Source: Actinomyces haliotis (GTDB lineage Bacteria; Actinomycetota; Actinomycetes; Actinomycetales; Actinomycetaceae). Taken from it: a stretch of DNA of 64,000 nucleotides. The stretch covers positions 1 through 64,000 of the forward strand of contig NZ_JACWNA010000004.1 in the NCBI RefSeq assembly GCF_015355765.1, given 5' to 3'. Below the pieces are notes generated by a model, which made no database searches, was not told where the DNA came from, and was given only the letters and a program-made list of their open reading frames with translations. Both the position numbers and the translations under genes were made by a program. Below are positions 21,344 through 28,776 of the stretch, piece by piece (position 1 is the first letter of the stretch; every line of letters begins with the position of its first letter).

Positions 21344-21386
21344 GTCACCTCTGCCGCTGACGCCCGGCCCCGCCGGGCCCCGGCAC

Positions 21387-21435
21387 GACGACGGCGCCCG
21401 TCAACTCCCCTGCGGAGGCGACGGGCGCCGTCGTC
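21387..21435 (+). terminator. Terminator hairpin after the probable PPi-PEPCK gene
   Basis: A perfect 16-bp stem (21387-21402 with 21420-21435) and a 17-nt loop, followed by TCCTT. It starts 43 bp past the stop codon. Confidence 0.8.
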
Positions 21436-21493
21436 TCCTTGACCCTGACGCAGCGTGAGGGCTCAGCCTGGTCACGTGAGAGATGCTGACCCC

Positions 21494-22300
21494 GTGGGGA
21501 GTACTGGACCGGAGGACGACGAGCTCACCGTCGGAGCGACCGCCGAGCTCGTGGGGGTCTCCGTGCGCACGCTGCACCACTGGGACGAGATCGGGCTCGT
21601 GACGCCCTCGGCGCGGTCCCGGGCCGGCTACCGCCTCTACGACGCCGACGACGTCGAACGCATCCACCGAGTGCTCGTCTACCGGGAGACCGGGATGCCG
21701 CTGGCCGAGGTGGCCCGCGTCATCGACGAGCCAGGGACGGGTGCCGCCTCGCACCTCGCCCGCCAGCGCGAGCGCCTCGAGGAACGCATCGCTCACCTGC
21801 AGCGGATGGTCCGCGCAGTCGACACGATGATGGAGAGCACCATGAGCAGGAAGCAGCTCACCCCCGCCGAGCAGGCCGAGGTCTGGGGAACCGGTTGGAA
21901 CGCGGAGTACCAGGACGAGGCCGAGCAGCGCTGGGGAGGCACTGACGACTGGGCCGAGTCCGAACGCCGTAAGGCCGCTATGACGCGCGAGGACATCGTC
22001 CGCGCGAAGGAGGACTCACGCAGCCTTGAAGAGTCCCTCGCCGCAGCACTGCGTGAGGGGGTGGAACCGGGCTCGGAGCGCGCGAACGCCCTGGCCGAGG
22101 CCCACCGAGCGGACCTGTCGCGCTGGTTCGAGGTGACGGTGCCCAAGCAGGTGCTCATCGCCCGCGGCTACGTCGCCGACCAGCGGTGGACCGCCCACTA
22201 CGACGCGCTCGAGCCGGGCCTGACCGTCTGGCTCAAGGCGGTGATCGACGCCAACGCCGCGTCCCAGGGCGTTGACCCGGAGGCTGCCACGTGGGAGTGA
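21494..22300 (+). CDS. MerR family regulator with a TipAS ligand domain
   Basis: A 268-residue TipAL-like activator. The MerR winged helix-turn-helix is LTVGATAELVGVSVRTLHHWDEIGLVTPS, then a coiled-coil dimer helix (ARQRERLEERIAHLQRMVRAV). The TipAS antibiotic-recognition domain starts at MSRKQLTPAEQAEVWG. In Streptomyces TipA the ligand domain is also made alone from an internal start. Here the ATG at 21842 has GGAGAG 6 nt upstream, so the same could occur. The first codon is uncertain: GTG 21494 is chosen; GTG 21455 would add 13 residues. The neighbouring MFS transporter gene, convergent on the other side of a hairpin, may or may not be a target. Confidence 0.8.
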   Translation: MGSTGPEDDELTVGATAELVGVSVRTLHHWDEIGLVTPSARSRAGYRLYDADDVERIHRVLVYRETGMPLAEVARVIDEPGTGAASHLARQRERLEERIAHLQRMVRAVDTMMESTMSRKQLTPAEQAEVWGTGWNAEYQDEAEQRWGGTDDWAESERRKAAMTREDIVRAKEDSRSLEESLAAALREGVEPGSERANALAEAHRADLSRWFEVTVPKQVLIARGYVADQRWTAHYDALEPGLTVWLKAVIDANAASQGVDPEAATWE

Positions 22301-22353
22301 GTGCTCGGGACGAGTGAGTGCTGCGCGGCGTGAGCCTGGCGCACGGGCGCGCC

Positions 22354-22449
22354 GGTTCGCACCATTCGCGCCTCCTTGCACCCTCTGCCCGCCTTGTCTC
22401 CGGCCCGAGGGCGAGCAGAGGGTGCAGACGCGTGCTGAGGGTGCGAACC
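22354..22449. terminator. Nested inverted repeats between the MerR and MFS genes
   Basis: The outer arms GGTTCGCACC/GGTGCGAACC (22354-22363, 22440-22449) enclose inner arms TGCACCCTCTGC/GCAGAGGGTGCA (22377-22388, 22415-22426). All are perfect. The position between convergent 3' ends suggests a bidirectional terminator, though two-tier symmetry is unusual for one. Confidence 0.5.
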
Positions 22450-22545
22450 CGAGCACAGGGGCGAGGTCGCCAGCGGATGCGACCGTGGCGTGGGAGTCAC
22501 GTCCGACATGGTTCGGACATGCTGTCACCATGAGGGCCGGCGTGG

Positions 22546-23868
22546 TCAGCCGGCGACACGACCGACGTCGAGCGCCACGTCGCGAGGACTGTCCCCGAGC
22601 CGACGGACCCCGACCGCGTACCACCCGGCCACGACCCACACGAAGAGGACGAGCGCTGCCTGGACGGCCCGGGACCACCCGACGTCGGGCAGGACCAGGA
22701 CGGCGACGCCGGCGGCGACGCACTCGGCGGTGTTGAACAGGACGTCGTAGACGGAGAAGGCGCGCCCCCGGTAGGCGTCCGCCGTGTCCGCCTGGACGAT
22801 CGTGTCGACGGCGATCTTCGCCCCCTGGACACCGATGCCGAAGATGAGGAACCCGACCGTCAGGGCCGCCTGGTCGTGCGTGGCGACGACGACGAGCTGC
22901 CCGAGCGTTCCACCGACGAGGCAGGTGACGACCCACGTGGACGGCGCGACCCGCTCATGCGCGAGCGGCGTGAGGACGACGGCGATCCCGTGGCCCGCGA
23001 CCATCGCCCCCATGAGGCTGCCGAAGATCGCCAGGCCCCTCGTCGCGTCCGCCGGCTCGGTGAGGAGGTTCCGAGCCGTGAGGATCATGGTGATGAGCTC
23101 CATGCCGTACACGAAGCGGTGCAGCGCCATCGTGGACAGGGCGAGGCCCGGGGTGCCACGGCGCCTCAGGTAGCGCACCGCGTCCACGAGGTCGCCCGCC
23201 GTGCGCGCGAGGGCGGAGCCGAGTCCCGTCGTCAGGTCCGGGTGCTCAGGGCCGAGCTCGTCCGGGCGCAGGCACGTCACCACGAGCGCGGCGAGGACGT
23301 AGAGGATCGCGGCGCACAGGAGGCTGGCGACGTCCTGCGCGTGCCCGGTCGGCAGAGCGAGCCTGAGGACGAATCCGATGACGGCTCCGCACGCCGTCGC
23401 CGCCCCGCCCAGGGTCGGGACGATGGAGTTGGCGACCAGCAGGCGCTCGTGGTCGATGATCTGCGGCAGTCCGGCGGAGAGGACCGACAGGAGGAACCGG
23501 TTGATCCCGAGGGCGACGAGCACGAGCACGTAGACGGGAAGCCCGATTCCGGCGGCGCTGAGGACGACGGCCGTCAGCGCGATGAGAGCGGCGCGCACGA
23601 GGTTGCCCCACCACAGGGTCTGACGTCGCCGCCAGCGGTCGATGAAGGGACCGCAGAAGGGGCCGACGACGCTGAAGGGCAGGAGCATGACGACGAGCGC
23701 GGTGGCGACGCCGGCGGCCGTGGTCATGTTCTGAGGCTGGAAGAAGAAGAGGGTGGCGAGCCCGGCCTGGACCATGCCGTCCCCCGTCTGCGAGACGAGG
23801 CGGACCCCGAGGAGGGTGCGGAAGGCCCGCACGGTCGCGAGGTCTCGGAGGTCGTCGGTCAGGCGCAT
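22546..23868 (-). CDS. MFS transporter
   Basis: A 440-residue major facilitator superfamily protein with about 12 hydrophobic segments. The first is LGVRLVSQTGDGMVQAGLATLFF, and VVGPFCGPFIDRWRRRQTLWWGN is the A-motif loop between helices 2 and 3. It resembles MFS_3/enterobactin-exporter-like efflux proteins of actinobacteria. The substrate is unknown. It is convergent with the TipA-like regulator gene, and serA lies 146 bp upstream on the same strand. A compact hairpin GTGCCCGCCCGGGCAC lies about 10 bp before its start codon. Confidence 0.8.
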   Translation of the reverse strand: MRLTDDLRDLATVRAFRTLLGVRLVSQTGDGMVQAGLATLFFFQPQNMTTAAGVATALVVMLLPFSVVGPFCGPFIDRWRRRQTLWWGNLVRAALIALTAVVLSAAGIGLPVYVLVLVALGINRFLLSVLSAGLPQIIDHERLLVANSIVPTLGGAATACGAVIGFVLRLALPTGHAQDVASLLCAAILYVLAALVVTCLRPDELGPEHPDLTTGLGSALARTAGDLVDAVRYLRRRGTPGLALSTMALHRFVYGMELITMILTARNLLTEPADATRGLAIFGSLMGAMVAGHGIAVVLTPLAHERVAPSTWVVTCLVGGTLGQLVVVATHDQAALTVGFLIFGIGVQGAKIAVDTIVQADTADAYRGRAFSVYDVLFNTAECVAAGVAVLVLPDVGWSRAVQAALVLFVWVVAGWYAVGVRRLGDSPRDVALDVGRVAG

Positions 23869-24013
23869 GCGCTCATCGTGCCCGCCCGGGCACCACAGGG
23901 GCTGAGGGCCGCGCCGCGCCGGGCGAGGTGTCCCCCACGGAGGTGGGCACGAGGCTTGGCCAGACGTACGGGGCCCGGCCGACGACGTCGTGCGTCTGGA
24001 GTCAGAAGATGCG

Positions 24014-25198
24014 TCAGAGGATGACGCGGGCGGACAGGACGCCGTCGATGGCGCGGAGCTGGGCCAGCCCCTCCTCGTTGACGTCGCCCTCCACGTCCAC
24101 CAGCGTCACCGCGAGCTCGCCGCGGGAGCGGTTGAGCAGGTTGGCGATGTTCCGGCCGGTCTCCGCCACGATGGTCGAGACCTGACCGACCATGTTCGGG
24201 ACGTTGCGGTTGACGATGACGAGGCGGTGCGTGCCCTCCTCGCGAGGCATGACGGCCTCGGGGAAGTTGACCGAGTTGTGGACCTGCCCCTCCTCGAGGA
24301 AGGCGCGCAGCTCATCGACCGCCATGATGGCGCAGTTGCGCTCGGCCTCGGTGGTCGAGGCACCGAGGTGCGGCAGCGAGATGCACTTGGAGTGCTTGTG
24401 CACAGCGGCGCTCGGGAAGTCGCAGACGTAGCCGCGCAGGCGGTCCTCGTCGAGGGCCTGGATGACGGCGGCCTCGTCGACGATCTCGGCGCGGGCGAAG
24501 TTGAGCAGGACGGCGCTCGGCTTCATGAGGGCGAGCTTCTGCGTCGAGACCATGCCGCGCGTCGGGTCGATGAGCGGCACGTGGACGGTGAGGATGTCGG
24601 CCTTCTTGAAGACCTCGTCCATGTTGGCCGCCCGCTCGACGTCGGCGGAGAGCTGCCAGGCGTTCTCGACCGTCATCGCCGGGTCGAAGCCGATGACGTC
24701 GAGGCCGAGCCCGAGGGCGGCGTTGGCGACCTTGACGCCGATGGCCCCCAGGCCGATGACGCCGAGCGTGCGACCGGGGAGCTCGAAGCCCTTGAACTGC
24801 TTCTTGCCGGCCTCGACGGCCTTGGCCATGGCGTCGGCGTCGGAGTCGTCGAGCTCGTGGGCGTAGCGGGCCGCCGGGATGAGGTTGCGCGAGGCGATGA
24901 AGACGCCGGCGAGGACGAGCTCCTTGACGGCGTTCGCGTTGGCGCCCGGGGTGTTGAACACCGGGATGCCGAGCTCAGTCATCTTCGCGACCGGGATGTT
25001 GTTGGTGCCGGCGCCGGCGCGACCGATGGCGAGGAGGCTGTCCGGGACCTCCATGTCGTGGAGCTTGGCGGAGCGGACGAGGAGCGCGGAGGGGTTCTCG
25101 ACGCTGGAGCCGACCTCGTAGAGGTCGTCGGGGAAGCGGGACAGGCCCGCACCGTCGATGGCGTTGAGCGTCTGGACGTGGAAGGTCTTGTCAGTCAT
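24014..25198 (-). CDS. serA: D-3-phosphoglycerate dehydrogenase
   Basis: 394 residues, the short-form PGDH that oxidises 3-phosphoglycerate to 3-phosphohydroxypyruvate, the first step of serine synthesis. Substrate- and NAD-binding parts show RAGAGTNNIP, NTPGANANAVKELV and GVIGLGAIGVKVANAA. The catalytic dyad region is LPHLGAST. A C-terminal ACT domain (RLVIVNRNVPNMVGQVSTIV) suggests serine feedback control. It follows serC by 42 bp and has AGGAGA before its ATG, so serC-serA form an operon. Confidence 0.96.
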   Translation of the reverse strand: MTDKTFHVQTLNAIDGAGLSRFPDDLYEVGSSVENPSALLVRSAKLHDMEVPDSLLAIGRAGAGTNNIPVAKMTELGIPVFNTPGANANAVKELVLAGVFIASRNLIPAARYAHELDDSDADAMAKAVEAGKKQFKGFELPGRTLGVIGLGAIGVKVANAALGLGLDVIGFDPAMTVENAWQLSADVERAANMDEVFKKADILTVHVPLIDPTRGMVSTQKLALMKPSAVLLNFARAEIVDEAAVIQALDEDRLRGYVCDFPSAAVHKHSKCISLPHLGASTTEAERNCAIMAVDELRAFLEEGQVHNSVNFPEAVMPREEGTHRLVIVNRNVPNMVGQVSTIVAETGRNIANLLNRSRGELAVTLVDVEGDVNEEGLAQLRAIDGVLSARVIL

Positions 25199-25240
25199 GG
25201 AAGTCTCCTGGTGCTGAGGGCTGAGCGTGGCTCGGTGGGG

Positions 25241-26329
25241 TCAGGCGCGCGTGCGCTCGAACTCGGCCATGTAGTCGATGAGGGCGGTGACGCCCTCGTC
25301 GGTCATGGCGTTGTAGATCGAGGCGCGCATGCCGCCCACGGAGCGGTGGCCCTTGAGGTTCTTGAGGCCCACGGCCTCGGCGCCGGCAAGGAAGTCCTTG
25401 TCCAGCTCGGGGTTCGCGAGGGTGAAGGGGACGTTCATCGCGGAGCGCGAGCGCTTCTCGACGGGGTTCGTGTAGAGGCTGGAGGCGTCGATCGCGTCGT
25501 AGAGGCGCGCAGCCTTGACGTCGTTGCGCTTCGCCATGGCCTCGAGACCGCCCTGGTCCTCGATCCAGTGGAGGATCAGGCCGAAGAGGTAGATGGAGAA
25601 GGTCGGCGGGGTGTTGAGCATCGAGTCCTTGTCCGCCATGACCTTCCAGTCCCAGATGGACGGGGTGTCGGGGCGGGCGGAGCCGATGAGGTCCTCGCGC
25701 ACGATGGTGATGTCGAGGCCGGCGGGGCCAAGGTTCTTCTGGGCGCCGCCGTACACGACGCCGAACTTCTCGACGTCGATCGGGCGGGAGAGGTACATGG
25801 AGGACACGTCCGCGACGATCGGGACGTCGCCGGCCTCAGCCGTGGGCACGAAGGGCATCGTGACGCCGCCGATGGTCTCGTTGGCACAGTAGTAGAGGTA
25901 CTTGGCGTCCGCGGGGACCTCGAAGGAGCCCTCGGCGGGGGTGGTGGTGTAGCCCGACTCGGCCTGGTCCGACACGATCGTGCCGGTGACGCCCTGGCGC
26001 TCGGACTCCTTGACGGCCTTCTTGGACCACTGGCCGGTGAGGATGGCGGCGAAGGAGTCGCCGCGCTGCGTGAGGTTCTGGGGGATGGCGGCGAACTGGC
26101 CCGTGGCACCGCCCTGGAGGAACAGGACCTTGTAGGAGTCCGGGACGCCGGCGAGGCGACGGAGAGTGGCCTCGGCGTCCGCGGCACACTCGACGAAGTC
26201 CTTCCCTCGGTGGGAGACCTCGAGGACGCTCATGCCGGAAGATCGCCAGTCAGTGAGCTCGGACGCGGCCTGCTCGAGAACGGGCAGGGGAAGCTGGGCA
26301 GGACCGGCGGAGAAGTTATGCACGCGCAT
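25241..26329 (-). CDS. serC: Phosphoserine aminotransferase
   Basis: A 362-residue PLP enzyme converting phosphohydroxypyruvate and glutamate to phosphoserine and 2-oxoglutarate. It begins MRVHNFSAGPAQLPLPVLEQA, the SerC hallmark. FLQGGATGQFA binds the PLP phosphate, and GGAQKNLGPAGL holds the Schiff-base lysine. HRSVGGMRASIYNA near the C-terminus is also characteristic. First gene of the serC-serA operon. Two small dyads lie 30-70 bp upstream of the start codon and may be regulatory. Confidence 0.97.
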   Translation of the reverse strand: MRVHNFSAGPAQLPLPVLEQAASELTDWRSSGMSVLEVSHRGKDFVECAADAEATLRRLAGVPDSYKVLFLQGGATGQFAAIPQNLTQRGDSFAAILTGQWSKKAVKESERQGVTGTIVSDQAESGYTTTPAEGSFEVPADAKYLYYCANETIGGVTMPFVPTAEAGDVPIVADVSSMYLSRPIDVEKFGVVYGGAQKNLGPAGLDITIVREDLIGSARPDTPSIWDWKVMADKDSMLNTPPTFSIYLFGLILHWIEDQGGLEAMAKRNDVKAARLYDAIDASSLYTNPVEKRSRSAMNVPFTLANPELDKDFLAGAEAVGLKNLKGHRSVGGMRASIYNAMTDEGVTALIDYMAEFERTRA

Positions 26330-26358
26330 GCCTCATCGTCCCGTGGATCTCGTGTGCC

Positions 26359-26398
26359 AGGCAATGGCGTCTTGCCTATTGAGGTGATCGGCACCTCA
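26359..26398 (-). promoter_or_regulatory. Tandem dyads upstream of serC
   Basis: AGGCAA-N7-TTGCCT (26359-26377) is followed by TGAGGTG-N5-CACCTCA (26380-26398), 30-69 bp before the serC start. Two adjacent perfect dyads upstream of a biosynthetic operon suggest operator sites. No regulator can be named. Confidence 0.3.
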
Positions 26399-26469
26399 CA
26401 GGGGATTCAGGACGACGTCGGGGCCGTCTCCCGGGTGAGTACGCGGGACTCAGCCCACTCACGCAGACC

Positions 26470-26526
26470 GTGGGCTCCGTGGCAGAACGCGGGGCCCTTG
26501 GCCCCTCAGTCTGCCGCGGAGCCCAC
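26470..26526 (-). terminator. Strong terminator after cca
   Basis: GTGGGCTCCG (26470-26479) pairs with CGGAGCCCAC (26517-26526). An inner GGCAGA/TCTGCC and an apical GGGGCC/GGCCCC extend the stem. It starts 58 bp past the stop of the minus-strand cca gene. Confidence 0.75.
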
Positions 26527-26583
26527 AGCTTGCCGCCGCGCTCCTCGGGGTGGTCCGGGCACCTTCCGCCGCTCGAGCGCCCG

Positions 26584-28140
26584 CTACTTCTGCCCGCGTG
26601 CGGCCCACCAGGCGTGCAGCGCCTCGCGCGCCATCTCCTCGCCGACCGGCCCCTTCTCCATGCGCAGGTCCATGAGGAAGCGGTAGGCCTCCCCCACCAC
26701 GGGCCCGGGCTCGATCCCGAGCTCGGTCATGATCTGCTGACCGTCCAGGTCCGGGCGGATCGCGGCGAGCTCCTCCTGCTCGGCGAGCTCGGCGATCCTC
26801 TTCTCGAGGTCGTCGTAGGCGGCGTCGAGCATCCGCGCCTTGCGCTTGTTCCGCGTGGTCACGTCCGCGCGCGTCAGCCGGTGGAGCCGCTCGAGCAGCG
26901 GCCCGGCATCGGTGACGTAGCGGCGGACCGCGGAGTCGGACCAGCCGGCGTCGGCGTAGCCGTGGAAGCGCAGGTGCAGCTCCACGAGGCGCGAGACGTC
27001 CTTGGTGGTCTGCTTGTCGAACTTCAGGGCCGTGAGGCGCTTCTTGGTCATCCGGGCGCCGACGTGGTCGTGACCGTGGAAGGTGACGGTGCCGTCGGGC
27101 AGGAAGCGGCGCGTGGCCGGCTTTCCGACGTCGTGCATGATCGCTGCGAGCCGGAGCTCCAGGTCGGGGGCGGGCACCGGCCCGTCGGGCCCGGTCTCGA
27201 GCGCCATCGCCTGGTCGAGCACGGTGAGCGTGTGCTGGTAGACGTCCTTGTGGCGCTTGTGCTCGTCGACGGTCTCGACGAGCGCGCTCAGCTCGGGCAG
27301 GACGACGTCGGCGACCCCCGTGTGCACCATGAGCTCGAGTCCGCGGCGCGGCCACCTGCTGACGAGCAGCCGCTCGAGCTCGGCGCGCACGCGCTCCGCG
27401 GAGACGATCTCGAGCCTGCCCGCCATCTCCTCCATGGCGGCCATGACGTCGGGCTCGACGTCGAAGCCGAGCTGGGCGGCGAAGCGGGCGGCCCGCATGA
27501 TGCGCAGCGGGTCGTCGTCGAAGGACTGGACCGCGCTCACAGGCGTGCGCAGCACTCCGGCGCGCAGGTCGTCGAGGCCGTGGTGGGGGTCGACGAGCTC
27601 GAGGTCCGGAAGGCGCAGCGCCATCGCGTTGACGGTGAAGTCGCGGCGCGTGAGGTCCCCCTCGAGGCTGTCCCCGTAGGCGACGTGAGGCTTGCGGGAG
27701 CCGACCTCGTACTCCTCGGTGCGGTAGGTCGTCACCTCGACGACGGCGTCGCCCTTGCGCGCCCCGATGGTGCCGAAGTCCTTGCCGACGTCCCAGCAGG
27801 CGTCGCCCCAGGCCCTGAGGATCCGCTCGGTCTCCTCCGGCCGTGCCGACGTGGTGCAGTCCAGGTCGTGGGGGGTGACGCCCAGGAAGGCGTCGCGCAC
27901 CGGCCCGCCGACGAGGGCGAGCTCGTGGCCGGCCCGCGCGAAGAGGTGGCCGAGCGCCGCCAGCGACGGCGGCAGCACCTCGAGGGCGCGCCGCGCCGTG
28001 GGGGTGAGACCGGCGTCGTCGACGGGCTCGTCCGCGAGCGCGGCGGGGTCCGGGGCGGGCACGGCGCCCGTGGGGCTCGCGGTGCGCTCGGATCCGACCG
28101 CGTCGGCGGTGTTCTCGGTGGTCGTGGGGGCGTTCGTCAT
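26584..28140 (-). CDS. cca: CCA tRNA nucleotidyltransferase
   Basis: 518 residues. The class II nucleotidyltransferase head has LVGGPVRDAFLG, the catalytic HDLDCTTSA (DxD-type) and RRDFTVNAMAL. RNA-binding helices (DDPLRIMRAARFAAQLGF) follow, then an HD domain (IMHDVGKPATR, HGHDHVGA). It adds or repairs the 3'-CCA of tRNAs. That matters here because tRNA-Ile in this window lacks an encoded CCA. The ATG giving MTNAPTTTEN is chosen; no strong Shine-Dalgarno is visible. It is divergent from the NUDIX gene, the standard arrangement near actinobacterial origins. Confidence 0.93.
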   Translation of the reverse strand: MTNAPTTTENTADAVGSERTASPTGAVPAPDPAALADEPVDDAGLTPTARRALEVLPPSLAALGHLFARAGHELALVGGPVRDAFLGVTPHDLDCTTSARPEETERILRAWGDACWDVGKDFGTIGARKGDAVVEVTTYRTEEYEVGSRKPHVAYGDSLEGDLTRRDFTVNAMALRLPDLELVDPHHGLDDLRAGVLRTPVSAVQSFDDDPLRIMRAARFAAQLGFDVEPDVMAAMEEMAGRLEIVSAERVRAELERLLVSRWPRRGLELMVHTGVADVVLPELSALVETVDEHKRHKDVYQHTLTVLDQAMALETGPDGPVPAPDLELRLAAIMHDVGKPATRRFLPDGTVTFHGHDHVGARMTKKRLTALKFDKQTTKDVSRLVELHLRFHGYADAGWSDSAVRRYVTDAGPLLERLHRLTRADVTTRNKRKARMLDAAYDDLEKRIAELAEQEELAAIRPDLDGQQIMTELGIEPGPVVGEAYRFLMDLRMEKGPVGEEMAREALHAWWAARGQK

Positions 28141-28254
28141 CGCGGCCAAGCCTGCCACGAAGCGGAGTGGTGCCCCGCCCGGGCGGCGCACCGCCCCGTC
28201 GCTCATGGGGTACGCGCCACCGTCCGGTGGGCACGGGCTCCCCGTGGAACCGCC

Positions 28255-28260
28255 TAGAGT
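28255..28260 (+). promoter_or_regulatory. -10 element of the NUDIX-DUF6049-murJ operon
   Basis: TAGAGT ends 6 bp before the NUDIX ATG at 28267. Transcription would start on or beside that ATG, giving a leaderless message; no Shine-Dalgarno is seen. Confidence 0.5.
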
Positions 28261-28266
28261 GTCCCC

Positions 28267-28776
28267 ATGCCCACCCACCGCACTCGACGACCCCGCGCCG
28301 GCTCGCAGCCGCTTCGGGCGAGTGCGCGCTCTCTGCCCGTCGTGGACGAGACGAGCGCCGGCGGCCTCGTCGTCGACGTCCAGCACGGCCAGGCGTACAC
28401 GGCCGTCATCGCGCGGCGGAACCGGGGCGGGCGCCTCGAGTGGTGCCTGCCGAAGGGCCACCTCGAGGGCGAGGAGACGGCCGAGGAGGCCGCCGTCCGC
28501 GAGATCGCGGAGGAGACCGGCATCAACGGCCGCGTCCTGCGCCATCTCGCCTCCATCGACTACTGGTTCGCCGGTGACGACCACCGCGTCCACAAGGTCG
28601 TTCACCACTTCCTCCTCGAGGCCCTCGGCGGGGACCTCACCACGGAGAACGACCCGGACCACGAGGCCGAGGACGTCGAGTGGGTCGCCCTCGACGACGT
28701 CGCCCGCCGCCTCGCCTACCCCAACGAGCGGCGCATCGTCGCCGCCGCCCGCGAGATCCTCGTGGGGGATGGGTGA
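28267..28776 (+). CDS. NUDIX hydrolase
   Basis: 169 residues. The complete Nudix box G-x5-E-x7-REVGEE-type lies at 64-86: GHLEGEETAEEAAVREIAEETGI. It hydrolyses a nucleoside diphosphate linked to another group; the substrate is not predictable. In mycobacteria the gene at the same position (MutT4 region next to pcnA and murJ) has been linked to nucleotide clean-up. It heads a co-directional run in which DUF6049 and murJ follow with 4-bp overlaps. Confidence 0.9.
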   Translation: MPTHRTRRPRAGSQPLRASARSLPVVDETSAGGLVVDVQHGQAYTAVIARRNRGGRLEWCLPKGHLEGEETAEEAAVREIAEETGINGRVLRHLASIDYWFAGDDHRVHKVVHHFLLEALGGDLTTENDPDHEAEDVEWVALDDVARRLAYPNERRIVAAAREILVGDG

